Shown here one piece after another: positions 50,970 through 59,820 of a stretch of DNA of 64,000 nt (position 1 is its first letter; each line of letters begins with the position of its first letter). The stretch spans positions 6,942,001 through 7,006,000 of the forward strand of contig NC_079889.1 in the NCBI RefSeq assembly GCF_029227915.1, given 5' to 3'. Under the pieces are notes generated by a model. The model did not search any database and was not told the DNA's origin. It was given only the letters and a program-made list of their open reading frames with translations. Made by a program: the position numbers and the translations under genes. This stretch comes from Hydractinia symbiolongicarpus (lineage: Eukaryota > Cnidaria > Hydrozoa > Anthoathecata > Hydractiniidae).

Positions 50970-53900
50970 TCAACCGTAATGGCCTCTGGCTAATGTGGTG
51001 ATCGATCCGCCTGAACGATCCTTTTGTCATCAGCGGCATTAAGGGCAATTTTATTCACTTCCTGAGTGTATAGAATATGCCTTTTGTTTTGTATGCAACG
51101 CCAACTCTTGGAAATATCGATTCCCTCCTCCAGACATCATTGATAATCTTCGAAGGTGATACATTTTTTGGTCACGGCCCTCTTCACGCCCTTGGCCTTT
51201 CTATCGCTGCCGTCTTTAGTTAAGGCTTTGTATGCATATGCCTTAGGCCTAAGGGTTATGAAATGCGTCATAATTTTGCCACCGAGCTCATCTTTCATTA
51301 ATCCGACCACTTTTTTATTTTTGCCGATGGGGAGTGGGCGATTATCATCCTTTGAATATCCTGAGGTATCGAAGTGTTCCTGAACATCATCGGAAATTTC
51401 TCGGTAGAAATGCTCGGGTCTTATGTGGTACACAAAAGAATCTGTATCAGTGTAACAGATACGCTGTTTGGTACAATATTTTGGCTGCATGTAATCATAG
51501 TGGAACTCGTACATTACCATCTTCGATCGATCCAGTATTGCTGCTCCAACATAGATCGGTTTGTTCATCCTAATACCCATTCTACCCATTTCCATACTCA
51601 TGAGATTTTTGCTGAAGTATTTCCCGCCTTTAAAGTTTGGTTGCATAACGAGTTTTGAATAGGCGGCTTCGTTCGTGACTAGCTTGATGTTGCGGTGATT
51701 GCGTATGTTTTCCATGGTCTTCCCAAATACTGAATTGTTGAGGAGCTTGTATAAATCTTTTTCAAAATCATTTTTAGCGGCAGTTCTCGGAGCCGTATTC
51801 TTCTCAATGTATGGCTTAAGCCATGGCGACTGCTCAAACTGAATAGCACGGTGTACTTTTTTAAGCTCGAGGCCATATTTCAAGGCTTGATGTAAGGCTG
51901 CGATATGTACCACATGCCTTTTTTTATGTGAGAGATTTGGGATCAATTTTTCAACCCTGTGGATCATCCTACGTTCCGGGAGAAATGGCAGGTCCTAATG
52001 CTTGTCGTGTAAATCCTTTCGGTAATCAACATCTACCTCCAATAAGTACCCATCCTTATTACCCTTCATCACCAATTTCTCGATTTTTTTCTCATCGAAT
52101 ACCTCAACATTCGATATCCATTTAAAACCATGAGTTGGTAGCTTTTGCATCATTGCCCAACCGTACAAGTTATTGGCATGGAGGTACTGTAGGTAACTAG
52201 ACTCCTTCCCAGGATCATATTGATCCCCCTATATTTTTTGTTGGCTACCGCATACCTATATACAGATTGTGTGATGCCACCTCGTATACCTCGTTCAAAC
52301 ATCAGTAACATATCAATATCAGTGAGCAATTCTAGCCTTACTTGTGTGTACTTCAAAGCTGCTTTCCATGCTAAGCCTGGTGCACTGTAAAAGTGAGCGG
52401 GATCGAGCCCATAGTTAGCGTGGCTAGTGCTGCGAAAATTCTGAAAGATATCAGTTAATAATAGGACGTCGACAACCATATATGCGTCATGGTAGCCCCC
52501 CAGAGTTGTCTCCGGACCTTTTGGAGTAATGACATTCCATACCCTCAGTGCATGTTCATAGTCATCGTCGGTGATAGAATTCATATTAAGGGAACTATAG
52601 AATGCCTCCTTCGGTGGTAGATCATTCTCTTGGAATCGTTTCCAACTATCCATATACTCATATGGATATATACCTTTGCGTCGCATGAGCTGAAATGTAT
52701 CCTCCTTAGGAAAATACCATCGGAGATGTTTGCATTGGGCATCATCGAGATTGCTTGCCAATTTCTCCAGGCTTGATGCCATAAACCGGAGGCTGTCAAT
52801 GAATCTGATCTCGATCTTCTTATAAAATTCACCGTCACCATACCCCATACCTGCAATGGGTACCTTGATTTTAACATTAAACGATATGTACTTTTTCGTG
52901 TTCTCGGCGATGCATCCTATATCCTGAATGTCGTACTTCTTCCCTAATTCACGGATAAACAAGTGAGCATCATAGCCCGACGGGTTGTGAAATATGACCG
53001 GTACATGGTTGGGTATTTTATACTTGATGTTGCAGGTATTATGGGCTGCTCCTCGATACAGCCCTGTATAGTGACAATGGTCTCGAACTTTACGATTCTT
53101 CAGGTCATCTTTGAATGGTTCATGCAAATGTGACATGTTTCAGCAGCATCATGATCCCTCTTCTGCATCTCTGTCAGCTCAGTCATGGGCTGTTGTGGAA
53201 ATAGTGAATGTAGCCGAATAACTCTACGCATCCCTCACCCCTGCACTTATACAGGGGGTCTGGTACCTCTCCATAAGCAAATGTGGAATATGTGGCCCAC
53301 CAGCATGGTACATGCTTATGCAACGTCCTTCATTGGGATCAGTAGGCTCTCACAATCTGCATATATAACGAATGGGACCTTGAACTGGCATTGTCCGTCC
53401 TGGTAATATAACCATTTTTTCTTTTTCACTTGGCATCGTAATCTTTACCGCTTCATTATCTTTGCAGTATACATAGTGTTTATCGCGGGATTCTATCGTT
53501 TGAAACCCCTGCAGGCAATTCAGACAAAAACTCATTTTTCCGTGGTTTTTCGATATCTCGCTACCCAATATCCGTGAGAGATTTTTGATGGCCACGTAGT
53601 GGCTCTTCTTATCATCCGTTAGTAATAGGAGGCTGACCTTCTCACGTTCACTATATGTAGATCGCCGCAGGATATTAAAGCTCTTATCGGCTGCATACAG
53701 AACGTTCACGGCAATGGTGGGATTTTTTCGCTCGAATTTGGTAATATCCTTAATACTAGTAGGAAACTCAATACCCTGCCAGTTGTATCGATCTATATAA
53801 GGTCGCAGCTTGCTGATTCTTTGAGGATCTTTTGCTATATCCTCATGATGCAAGGCGGCTACTATAGCCCATCGGAAGCATTCTTCATCGTTGTTATTCG

Positions 53901-54746
53901 GGTTGATAATGGCTTTCTTCGTAGCGATCCACTTGGGTGTTTCAATGTATAAGGAGCCTCGAGTCAGCTTAAGCTTTTGAAAGTCCACATCAAGATGCTG
54001 GATGCGACCAATACTAAAGCCGCTCTTGGGCAACGCGGGATTCTCAACATGCGTTCTGATTTGAGTAAACATCGTATCCATAATTTCATCTATGATGGTA
54101 CCTCGGAATACAGATGTCATGTTGCTATGCAAGACCTTGTCCACCTTAATTAACTCTGGGGTACCATCCACTGGCTTTTTCCAAAGGATCCAAAGGGAAA
54201 GTTGCACCTTTACAGATCCCATTTCTCCCACTTGGTTTTGGATGAGTGTTTTCACGTTTGATTGAACCATGCCCAGGTATACATCAATATCTGTTCCATC
54301 GATGCCAGTTATGCGGTAACTCCTGAATGTTTTGTGAAGAGCATGCTTATGTTCCTGGGGCGTAAAATCATGCTCCTTTTGATCATCCTCTGCATGATCC
54401 TCCTTTGCCTTCTCCTCAACTTCACCTATCAGGGTCTTCTGGCACCATTATGTAAAGAGAGTATTCGAGTTTTTATCGATTTAAATGTTTCCCGCACTGG
54501 TTTCTTGATACTCTCCGGTACATGCTCGAGGAGCCACTCTGACCACTCCCGCAGTTTACTCTTGATTACTGGACGAGTTCTCTTCAGTTCCTTAAACGTG
54601 GGAAAGTAAGGCTCGATGTTCTTCTTAATAGGACGGGATCTAGCCATCTCTTGTTGTTCAAAAATATCCATCACGTCTGATGTGAAAGGGGTAGGCTGCG
54701 TTTTTAATAAAGCAACTAAGTCAGCTTTACGTAGCCTATAGTATCC
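50970..54746 (-). pseudogene. Protein-primed family B DNA polymerase (element 2), interrupted
   Basis: The domains are those of the polymerase at 20797 in the same order: the MDIFEQQEM/KSKLREWSEWL N-terminal segment (54429-54674), a C2HC finger, endonuclease VII-like KVRDHCHYTGLYRGAAHNTC, GYDAHLFIRELG, NNSVFGKTMENIRNH and CYTDTDSFVYHI. Breaks: frameshifts near 54420, 53350-53150, 52230 and 51985, an in-frame TGA at 51137, and a shift near 50985. Upstream the frame runs into a partial SAP domain (GYYRLRKADLVALL, about 54700-54746) whose first helix is missing because sequence of element 3 begins there. No start codon remains. Confidence 0.88.
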
Positions 54747-54760
54747 ATGTATAATAAAGA
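54735..54760. other. Junction between two Polinton lineages
   Basis: Minus-strand SAP codons of element 2 run up to about 54746, and the plus-strand integrase of element 3 starts with ATG at 54747. Neither an inverted repeat nor the upstream part of the SAP gene lies between them. Either a deletion or recombination has removed the right end of element 2 and the left half of element 3. Confidence 0.65.
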
Positions 54761-55783
54761 CGTGTCAAAAACGCACGTTGTTACCGAAGAAGAGGCTGAA
54801 AAGCTAAGCCAAATTTACTATACCCCGGAACATCTGTGGGTTGGACGCAGAGCCGTCAAATGACTTGCAAAGGAGAGTGCCCTCTCCAAAAAGTTAGGAA
54901 CTCATTGGTTGTAGTAGACAACTCTTATGGCTACGGCATATCAAGAGTCCAAAACGTATCGATTATCCGCACTTCACAATTACTACACCCAACGAGATGC
55001 ATCAGTCTGATCTATTGTACATGCCTCACAACAGGGTATATGAAAACATCTATAAATATATCCTGACAGGGATTGATGTGAAGCAACATCAATCCCTGTC
55101 AGGATATATTTATAGCGAGGCCCCTGAGAACCAAAAAATCCAGCGAGGTTGCGGATATGTGGAAGGACATATACAAGGCACGACCCTTACACTACCCCAA
55201 GATTTTTCAGTTTGACAATGGCTCCGACTTTATATCGGATGTAGCCAAGCTACTGGAATGCAAAGGTGTTGAAATTAAGAGGGCCACCACCAAGTACTAC
55301 CATACATTCACGGCCTTTGTAGAGTCCTACAATAAGGTTCTTGCAGAAAGACTATCCAACCCCCAGAATGCGCAGAAGCTAGTCTCCGGAGAGCCTAGTA
55401 CCATTTGGGTCAAGCACCTGTATACCATCGTCAAGAGCCTTACTAATACCAAGACTGCCATGATCGGCATGAAACCTAACAAGGCGATCAAGCTCGAAGA
55501 TGTCCCACTTGCAAAAAGTCAGCAATATCCCGAAGAGAACCTCCTACCCGAGGATAGGCTGTACGTGTACCTCCTACAACCCGGGGAGGAGCATAGTGAC
55601 TCTAAAAGACGCGCAACTGACGCCTTTTACAGCAAACATACTTACAGGTTGGATCGTATTGTAGCGGGTAGCCGTGTTTTATACTACCTAAAGGACGGTC
55701 CTGAAGGAAGCTTCGTTTCGGAAGAGTTGATGCTTATTCCGGAGGATGTTAAGGTACCGCTGGAACATGTGAAGGAGTGGTAA
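54747..55783 (+). pseudogene. DDE integrase (element 3), heavily damaged
   Basis: It starts MYNKDVSKTHVVTEEEAEKL. An in-frame stop at about 54859 and frameshifts between 54880 and 54990 follow, then EMHQSDLLYMP-like sequence where the first catalytic Asp should be (read as SDLLYMP). A 30-bp inverted duplication at 55050-55115 replaces part of the core. From 55157 the frame is clean to the end, with IFQFDNGSDF and TAFVESYNK (second Asp and Glu retained) and the C-terminal barrel with LLQPGEEHSDSKRRATD. It cannot make an active enzyme. Confidence 0.85.
55050..55115. repeat. Perfect inverted repeat, 30-bp arms, 6-bp spacer
   Basis: The arm CTATAAATATATCCTGACAG... (55050-55079) is repeated in perfect inverted form at 55086-55115, around GAAGCA. 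The left arm is ordinary integrase sequence (YKYILTGIDV). The right arm replaces about 20 bases present in the homologous integrase at 46660. Confidence 0.97.
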
Positions 55784-56170
55784 ATAGTATCTTCAGGAGT
55801 ACCTCCAAAGGTTCATCCTCAAACTCTTTACCCGGATGCCTTATATACAGTAAGGGTGGCTCAATATCCAAATCAATATCAATAAATCGCCTATCTGGAA
55901 TAGGAAAATTGAGTATTTTGCCTATTGCCGTGATATCAGCTAAATCCGACAACTTCAACGCCTTATCTTTGATAACCTCGTAACGGAGTGCCCCATACTT
56001 ATTCTCCCTAACCGAGACGATATAGAGCCCTAGGCGTTCAATATCATCCTCGAGATCATCATCGATCTTGCTTCTTGCAAATGTTGCCTATTCTTTTTTG
56101 CCTGATGCTACCCTGTGTAAAAGATCATCATCCGTGGGGTATTCAAAACCTTCATAGTATGCCCCGCCTC
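55749..56170 (-). pseudogene. Unrecognised acidic protein (element 3), one in-frame stop
   Basis: From about 56170 the minus strand reads YPTDDDLLHRVASGKKE, an in-frame stop near 56090, then DDDLEDDIERLGLYIVSVRE, DKALKLSDLADITAIGKIL and DIDLDIEPPLLYIRHPGKEF, ending within the 3' end of the convergent integrase gene (35-bp antisense overlap). The composition is acidic and probably soluble. I recognise no domain. Its place, between integrase and BRO, has no counterpart in element 2, so it is accessory cargo. Confidence 0.5.
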
Positions 56171-56228
56171 GATACCTAAAATTTTCTAGGCAGGTATATA
56201 TTGATACCTAAAATTTTCTAGGCAGGTA
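56171..56228. repeat. 26-bp direct repeat, two copies
   Basis: GATACCTAAAATTTTCTAGG and the following CAGGTA occur at 56171-56196 and 56203-56228, separated by 6 bp. Each copy can form a small CCTA/TAGG stem. Located upstream of the acidic gene, it may be regulatory. Confidence 0.7.
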
Positions 56229-56290
56229 GGGCAATAACCAGTTACTGATCCTGCCTAACAGGTACCCGAGATGCCCCACTTTTGAATATA

Positions 56291-56320
56291 ATTTTCGCTA
56301 CCCGCAAGGGTAGTGAAAAT
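56291..56320. terminator. Hairpin after the BRO gene (element 3)
   Basis: ATTTTCGCTACCC and GGGTAGTGAAAAT form a 13-bp stem with one G-T mismatch and a GCAA loop, 12 bases beyond the minus-strand stop at 56333. Confidence 0.5.
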
Positions 56321-56332
56321 TTAGCGTCCGCT

Positions 56333-57076
56333 TACGACATATCAATATGGAACATACCTTCGAAAAGCTCCCGCGTATCATCGTCGGGCAACGTAAAATG
56401 GTTGAGGTAACAATTATCGGTGCCAAGACAATCGTCCCTGAATCGACAACAAGCATGTACGGCATTCGTGTCGTTACATTCCGGCTTCCTCACCGTCATG
56501 TCGGGATAGATTTTTTTTAATATATTAATTCTTGTGCCGAGTTGCCTGCGTTCGCATTTTTTCCGTGTTCGTGGGGATCATTTTTATCAACTGCACATAG
56601 CACTGTATCATATTGATGACGACGTGGTATATGTCTCTGTCGTAGCTTCGAGTTGTCTCGCTTAAGGTCATCAAGATCATCCTCGAGCAGAGCGATGGAA
56701 ATATCCCTTTCTTCAATTGCCGCAGCAAACTCTTCCCGTAATCTCTCCACACCCTCCCGGCCACCCATTTTGTCAAGGTTACGGCACTAGGTATTTTTGA
56801 ATTTACAACAATTTCGATGGCCCCATTTAACGTAACGAAGACGTCATGCTGATTTGACCCTCTAAAACGTATGGGGGTGCCACCCCCACCCTTCTGTCCT
56901 ACAATTTCTTGCCTTGTTGTGGTTTTGGTTAAATGTTGAAAATTGCGTATTATATCGGCAATACCTAGAAACCTACCAAGATCAGCGCGCCTAAAAAATG
57001 GTCGATTTTGTTCATCAAACAAAGCCTCGATGGCTCCTGCGGGCACAGCATTGAATAGCGAAACTTGCGACGACAT
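56333..57076 (-). pseudogene. BRO-family protein (element 3), frameshifted
   Basis: Bro-N domain from the ATG at 57076: AVPAGAIEALFDEQNRPFF, RADLGRFLGIADIIRNFQ, QHDVFVTLNGAIEIVVNSK and KWVAGRV. A frameshift near 56760 leads to a coiled coil (LREEFAAAIEERDISIALLE). After another near 56515 a Cys-rich tail follows with PECNDTNAVHACCRFRD and CYLNHFTLPDDD. The tail differs completely from that of the element 2 BRO protein, so the two share only the DNA-binding half, as BRO families often do. Confidence 0.75.
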
Positions 57077-57117
57077 CTTTCATTTTATCGAACCCCAGCC
57101 CGAGGATTTCATCATGC

Positions 57118-57713
57118 TCAATCCAAAATTTTCCAACTCCTAGGGTGTTCCAATCTTACAAAAAGGCACGCATGTTTGGATTTTTCAGCTCAACTTTGAT
57201 CTCGCTCCAGTCCGGGATCAAGTTCGTCTCCTCGTCAATTAGCCTCATGTCGCTTTTTTCGTGGAGGTACCATAAAAACAGGTCTTTCTTCTGCCTTCTC
57301 AAATTTTTTGGTAATGCCGTATACGATTGCGTTAGGAGCCATAAACTATGCCTACGATGTCTACCACTGATAGCTAATCCAAGCAAGGGCTGCCATTTTT
57401 TATCAAGGCTCTCGTCAGATATCATATCATCAACCACGAAAAGACTCTCCTCACCCGCCAATAATGAGGATAATTTCGCTATCCATTCGAAAAGTGGGTC
57501 CTTGGGGTCTATCAGCAAAACATAGCTATCCTTACAAAGTCAGGCTCTCTCTAAATAGGTGGCATTCCACCGTAGGGTAGGGCAAAGTATCACTACATTG
57601 GAATAGTGTCCCTTGTATTCCTTTTCCAACAGGTCTAGCACGCGTTGTGTTCTTCCGCAAGACGTCGGACCTGTAAATATTGCTGTATGCGGGACTCTTA
57701 CAACATCCAGCAT
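57118..57713 (-). pseudogene. DNA-packaging ATPase (element 3), interrupted
   Basis: The start at the ATG at 57713 gives MLDVVRVPHTAIFTGPTSCG. Walker A reads GPTSCGRT, with Arg for the catalytic Lys. VVILCPTLRWN, SLFVVDDMISDE (Walker B) and LLTQSYTALPKNLRRQ follow. An in-frame TGA lies at 57540-57542 and a frameshift near 57175 moves the last 20 codons into another frame that ends at 57118. Three family copies, three different kinds of damage. Confidence 0.85.
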
Positions 57714-57894
57714 TTTTATTTCAATATTTGCTCCACTTTCGATTATAAAATTTTGGATATAGTCCAAAGCATGACCCACATGCCCATGTACCCCCATGGT
57801 TATTCACCAAGGACCCCCGACAGGCAGAGCTGAGCTTAGTCCCTCGAGCCTTGTTTTCGGGGGGTGGTGTAGTATACCTTAATTTTCCTTGCAG
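57714..57894. other. Spacer without a gene
   Basis: The frame upstream of the ATPase ATG stays open to 57797 but is unlike the family. The rest, including GGGGGGTGG at about 57850, shows nothing I can name. Confidence 0.4.
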
Positions 57895-58221
57895 TCACCT
57901 TAATGCCCCGCGGTACCTTTTAACAAGTAGTTTCTTCTCCGGGCTATCCCCAATAAGTTCGATATATTGAGGTATAATGTTATATGTGAGTAGATCATAT
58001 AGGATGAGATAGTTTTCATCCTGATTAACACCTCTAATTTCCGCATCAATGGCAGGAGGGTCTATTTCAACGTCTTCGACGTTCTTTTTTTTAGGAGTCG
58101 CCCGCCTTTCCCTAGCTTTATCAAGGCAACCTATACAGGTCTTAGTCCGACTATTACCCCTGATTTTAAACTTGTGTAGCGCTAATATTTGCTTACAGAT
58201 CCTACAACATTTGATCTCCAT
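57895..58221 (-). CDS. Zinc-ribbon protein A (element 3)
   Basis: From the ATG at 58221: MEIKCCRICKQIL, then KTCIGCLDKARERR, a four-cysteine ribbon (CRIC ... CIGC) with a basic linker. A polar and then aliphatic C-terminal half follows (ILYDLLTYNIIPQYIELIG). The start lies inside the end of the upstream paralogue (20-bp overlap). Ribbons of this kind bind nucleic acid or protein. Cargo specific to element 3. Confidence 0.65.
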   Translation of the reverse strand: MEIKCCRICKQILALHKFKIRGNSRTKTCIGCLDKARERRATPKKKNVEDVEIDPPAIDAEIRGVNQDENYLILYDLLTYNIIPQYIELIGDSPEKKLLVKRYRGALR

Positions 58222-58561
58222 TTGATAATGCATACTGTGCCCGTCGTAATGCATTAGTGACCTCGGCAAGCGTCGGGCGGTTAAACGTTTCGTCGTATCT
58301 TAAGCGTACCCTATTATTCACATATCTTTCATAATTTTCCCACGTGTACCCTTCATTAAATTGGGCTTGAATATGGTCCTGTAGCATAATTATTAACTCG
58401 TATAATGGTTGCATATAAATGCGGCGTTTGGCATTACCTTTTGAAACCCTGCCGAGATCAAGGCAGGGAATGCATGTTTTTGTTAGGCCTTTACCCTTTT
58501 CCTTGAACTGATTCAATGGTAGGGTTTTTAGGCATTTATAACACTGCTTGGGCTCTTTCAT
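58202..58561 (-). CDS. Zinc-ribbon protein B (element 3)
   Basis: A 119-residue paralogue of the next gene. It opens MKEPKQCYKCLKTLPLNQF, then KTCIPCLDLGR, the same CxxC ... CxxC ribbon with KGKGLTK before the second pair. The C-terminal half is helical and charged (YERYVNNRVRLRYDE). The pair arose by tandem duplication. Function unknown. Confidence 0.65.
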   Translation of the reverse strand: MKEPKQCYKCLKTLPLNQFKEKGKGLTKTCIPCLDLGRVSKGNAKRRIYMQPLYELIIMLQDHIQAQFNEGYTWENYERYVNNRVRLRYDETFNRPTLAEVTNALRRAQYALSNGDQML

Positions 58562-58564
58562 TAT

Positions 58565-58591
58565 TTCTATATCTCTCCTGGAGATATAGAA
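58565..58591. terminator. Hairpin after the small membrane gene (element 3)
   Basis: TTCTATATCTC and GAGATATAGAA form a perfect 11-bp stem with a 5-base loop, 3 bases past the stop at 58595 and just upstream of the zinc-ribbon start. Confidence 0.55.
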
Positions 58592-58594
58592 GTT

Positions 58595-58841
58595 TCACTG
58601 GGCGGTCCATTTCGGTTTAGGTACAATATTTGCAGGTAACCATCCCTTGGATATTGCCATTTCACGACTTGCTCTCCCTGCTGAAAAATAAGCAACCATC
58701 TTAATGACATCGCTGGTGTCCATTTTTGTAGATGGCCTTGTTATGTCAAAAAATTTCTTACATGGCATAGGCAAAGGTGAAACCAAGGTCCACGACCGTT
58801 TCATATACCTCCTTTTCTTTCGGTGTTACGTTACTTGCCAT
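58595..58841 (-). pseudogene. Small membrane protein, DLED type (element 3), frameshifted
   Basis: Starts MASNVTPKEKEVYETVV with a hydrophobic GFTFAYAM. A frameshift at about 58765 leads to KMDTSDVIKMVAYFSAGRA and the basic end. It matches 30060-30287 and 48967-49209 in layout. Confidence 0.68.
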
Positions 58842-58861
58842 TTTATTAGGTGTTATCAAAA

Positions 58862-59224
58862 CTATTGCATCTTGAAGATGTTAATCTGAGGCCGATTTTT
58901 CCCATGTTTGCCCTGCTGAGGCTCCGGATTAGCCTCTGGGTTGTTGGGTTCATTCCCACCCCTGCCAAATTTATACCAAACCCCGACGCCTATGGCAAGC
59001 ACTGCCAAGGCCCCGACCCAATAAAGGTATAAATCCATCGACTTGCTAGAACTGGTCTCAGAAGAGGCTTTGACTGCAGGCTCTACAGTACCCTCTTGTT
59101 GTTTCATTTCTCCCTTCCTCTTCTTCATACGTGCTGCCAACTTGTGTCCCTGTGCAACTCTTCCCGGATGCTTTGGAGGCTTTGTAATGACTCTCTCGTC
59201 TTGTTTTTGTTCTTCCTCACTCAT
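58862..59224 (-). CDS. KHPGRVAQ-type membrane protein (element 3)
   Basis: A 120-residue protein. It has ERVITKPPKHPGRVAQGHK and a Lys-rich stretch, a Ser/Thr-rich linker, a membrane helix (LYWVGALAVLAIGVGVWY) and an Asn/Pro/Glu tail. The frame is intact. Its ATG overlaps the upstream stop (ATGA). It is the undamaged counterpart of 49225-49549. Confidence 0.72.
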   Translation of the reverse strand: MSEEEQKQDERVITKPPKHPGRVAQGHKLAARMKKRKGEMKQQEGTVEPAVKASSETSSSKSMDLYLYWVGALAVLAIGVGVWYKFGRGGNEPNNPEANPEPQQGKHGKNRPQINIFKMQ

Positions 59225-59820
59225 TTATTATTATGGTGACGTCTCCTCCGTCGTATCCGCCTCCTTCTCAACGTTCTCTTTCTTTTTTTGGTACTGATAT
59301 GTCGGGCCGTATGCCCGGCAATTATAATAGGCGCAAGATATTTGTCGAATGTACAGAAGACCAGTATGCCCAAGTCCGCGAAGGAGTCTTTAATAATAGG
59401 GTCATTATTGATATCATTTGTCAGGGGGTCAACGCTATCCAAATTTACAAAATTGTTAACCAGGTTGGCATATAGGGAGACGGCATGGGTAGCCAGCGCC
59501 CTTGACGTCTTCTCCCCTTTCTCTTGAGGCTCACGTTGTACGTACTCGGCATGTACCTTTTCTACCACCTCATCGGGGGCCTTGTCAATGAACCCCTCGG
59601 TACACTTCTTTGGCAGCAGGTGTCCTTTATCTTTGCGTATGGCCTCCTTTAAAATTTGACGCTTATCGATGGTCTTTTCGATATTTTCATATTCTGCAGA
59701 GGCATTGTCGAATACTTGTGCAATGTCTGACATCTTTATTAGTAGTCGTCTATAACGAAAAAGTATGTAGGCAATTAGAGCATAGGGGAGGATTTTGGCG
59801 ATATACAAACACACTTCCAT
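59221..59820 (-). CDS. Conserved helical Polinton protein with N-terminal membrane helix (element 3)
   Basis: A 199-residue protein with membrane helix IAKILPYALIAYILF, then HLLPKKCTEGFIDK, ATHAVSLYANLVNNFV and DPIIKDSFADLGILVF, as in 50367-50954. The C-terminus is very basic (KKRKRTLRRRRIRRRRRHH), unlike its homologues. It either binds DNA or reflects a frameshift into a low-complexity frame. One base separates its start from the PolB stop. Confidence 0.72.
   Translation of the reverse strand: MEVCLYIAKILPYALIAYILFRYRRLLIKMSDIAQVFDNASAEYENIEKTIDKRQILKEAIRKDKGHLLPKKCTEGFIDKAPDEVVEKVHAEYVQREPQEKGEKTSRALATHAVSLYANLVNNFVNLDSVDPLTNDINNDPIIKDSFADLGILVFCTFDKYLAPIIIAGHTARHISTKKRKRTLRRRRIRRRRRHHNNK

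Noticed and set aside
56350-56520. Plus-strand frame MEHTFEKLPRIIVGQ, 57 codons
   Set aside because: It lies opposite the Cys-rich tail of the BRO gene, which fits better in position and composition; kept only as a remote alternative.
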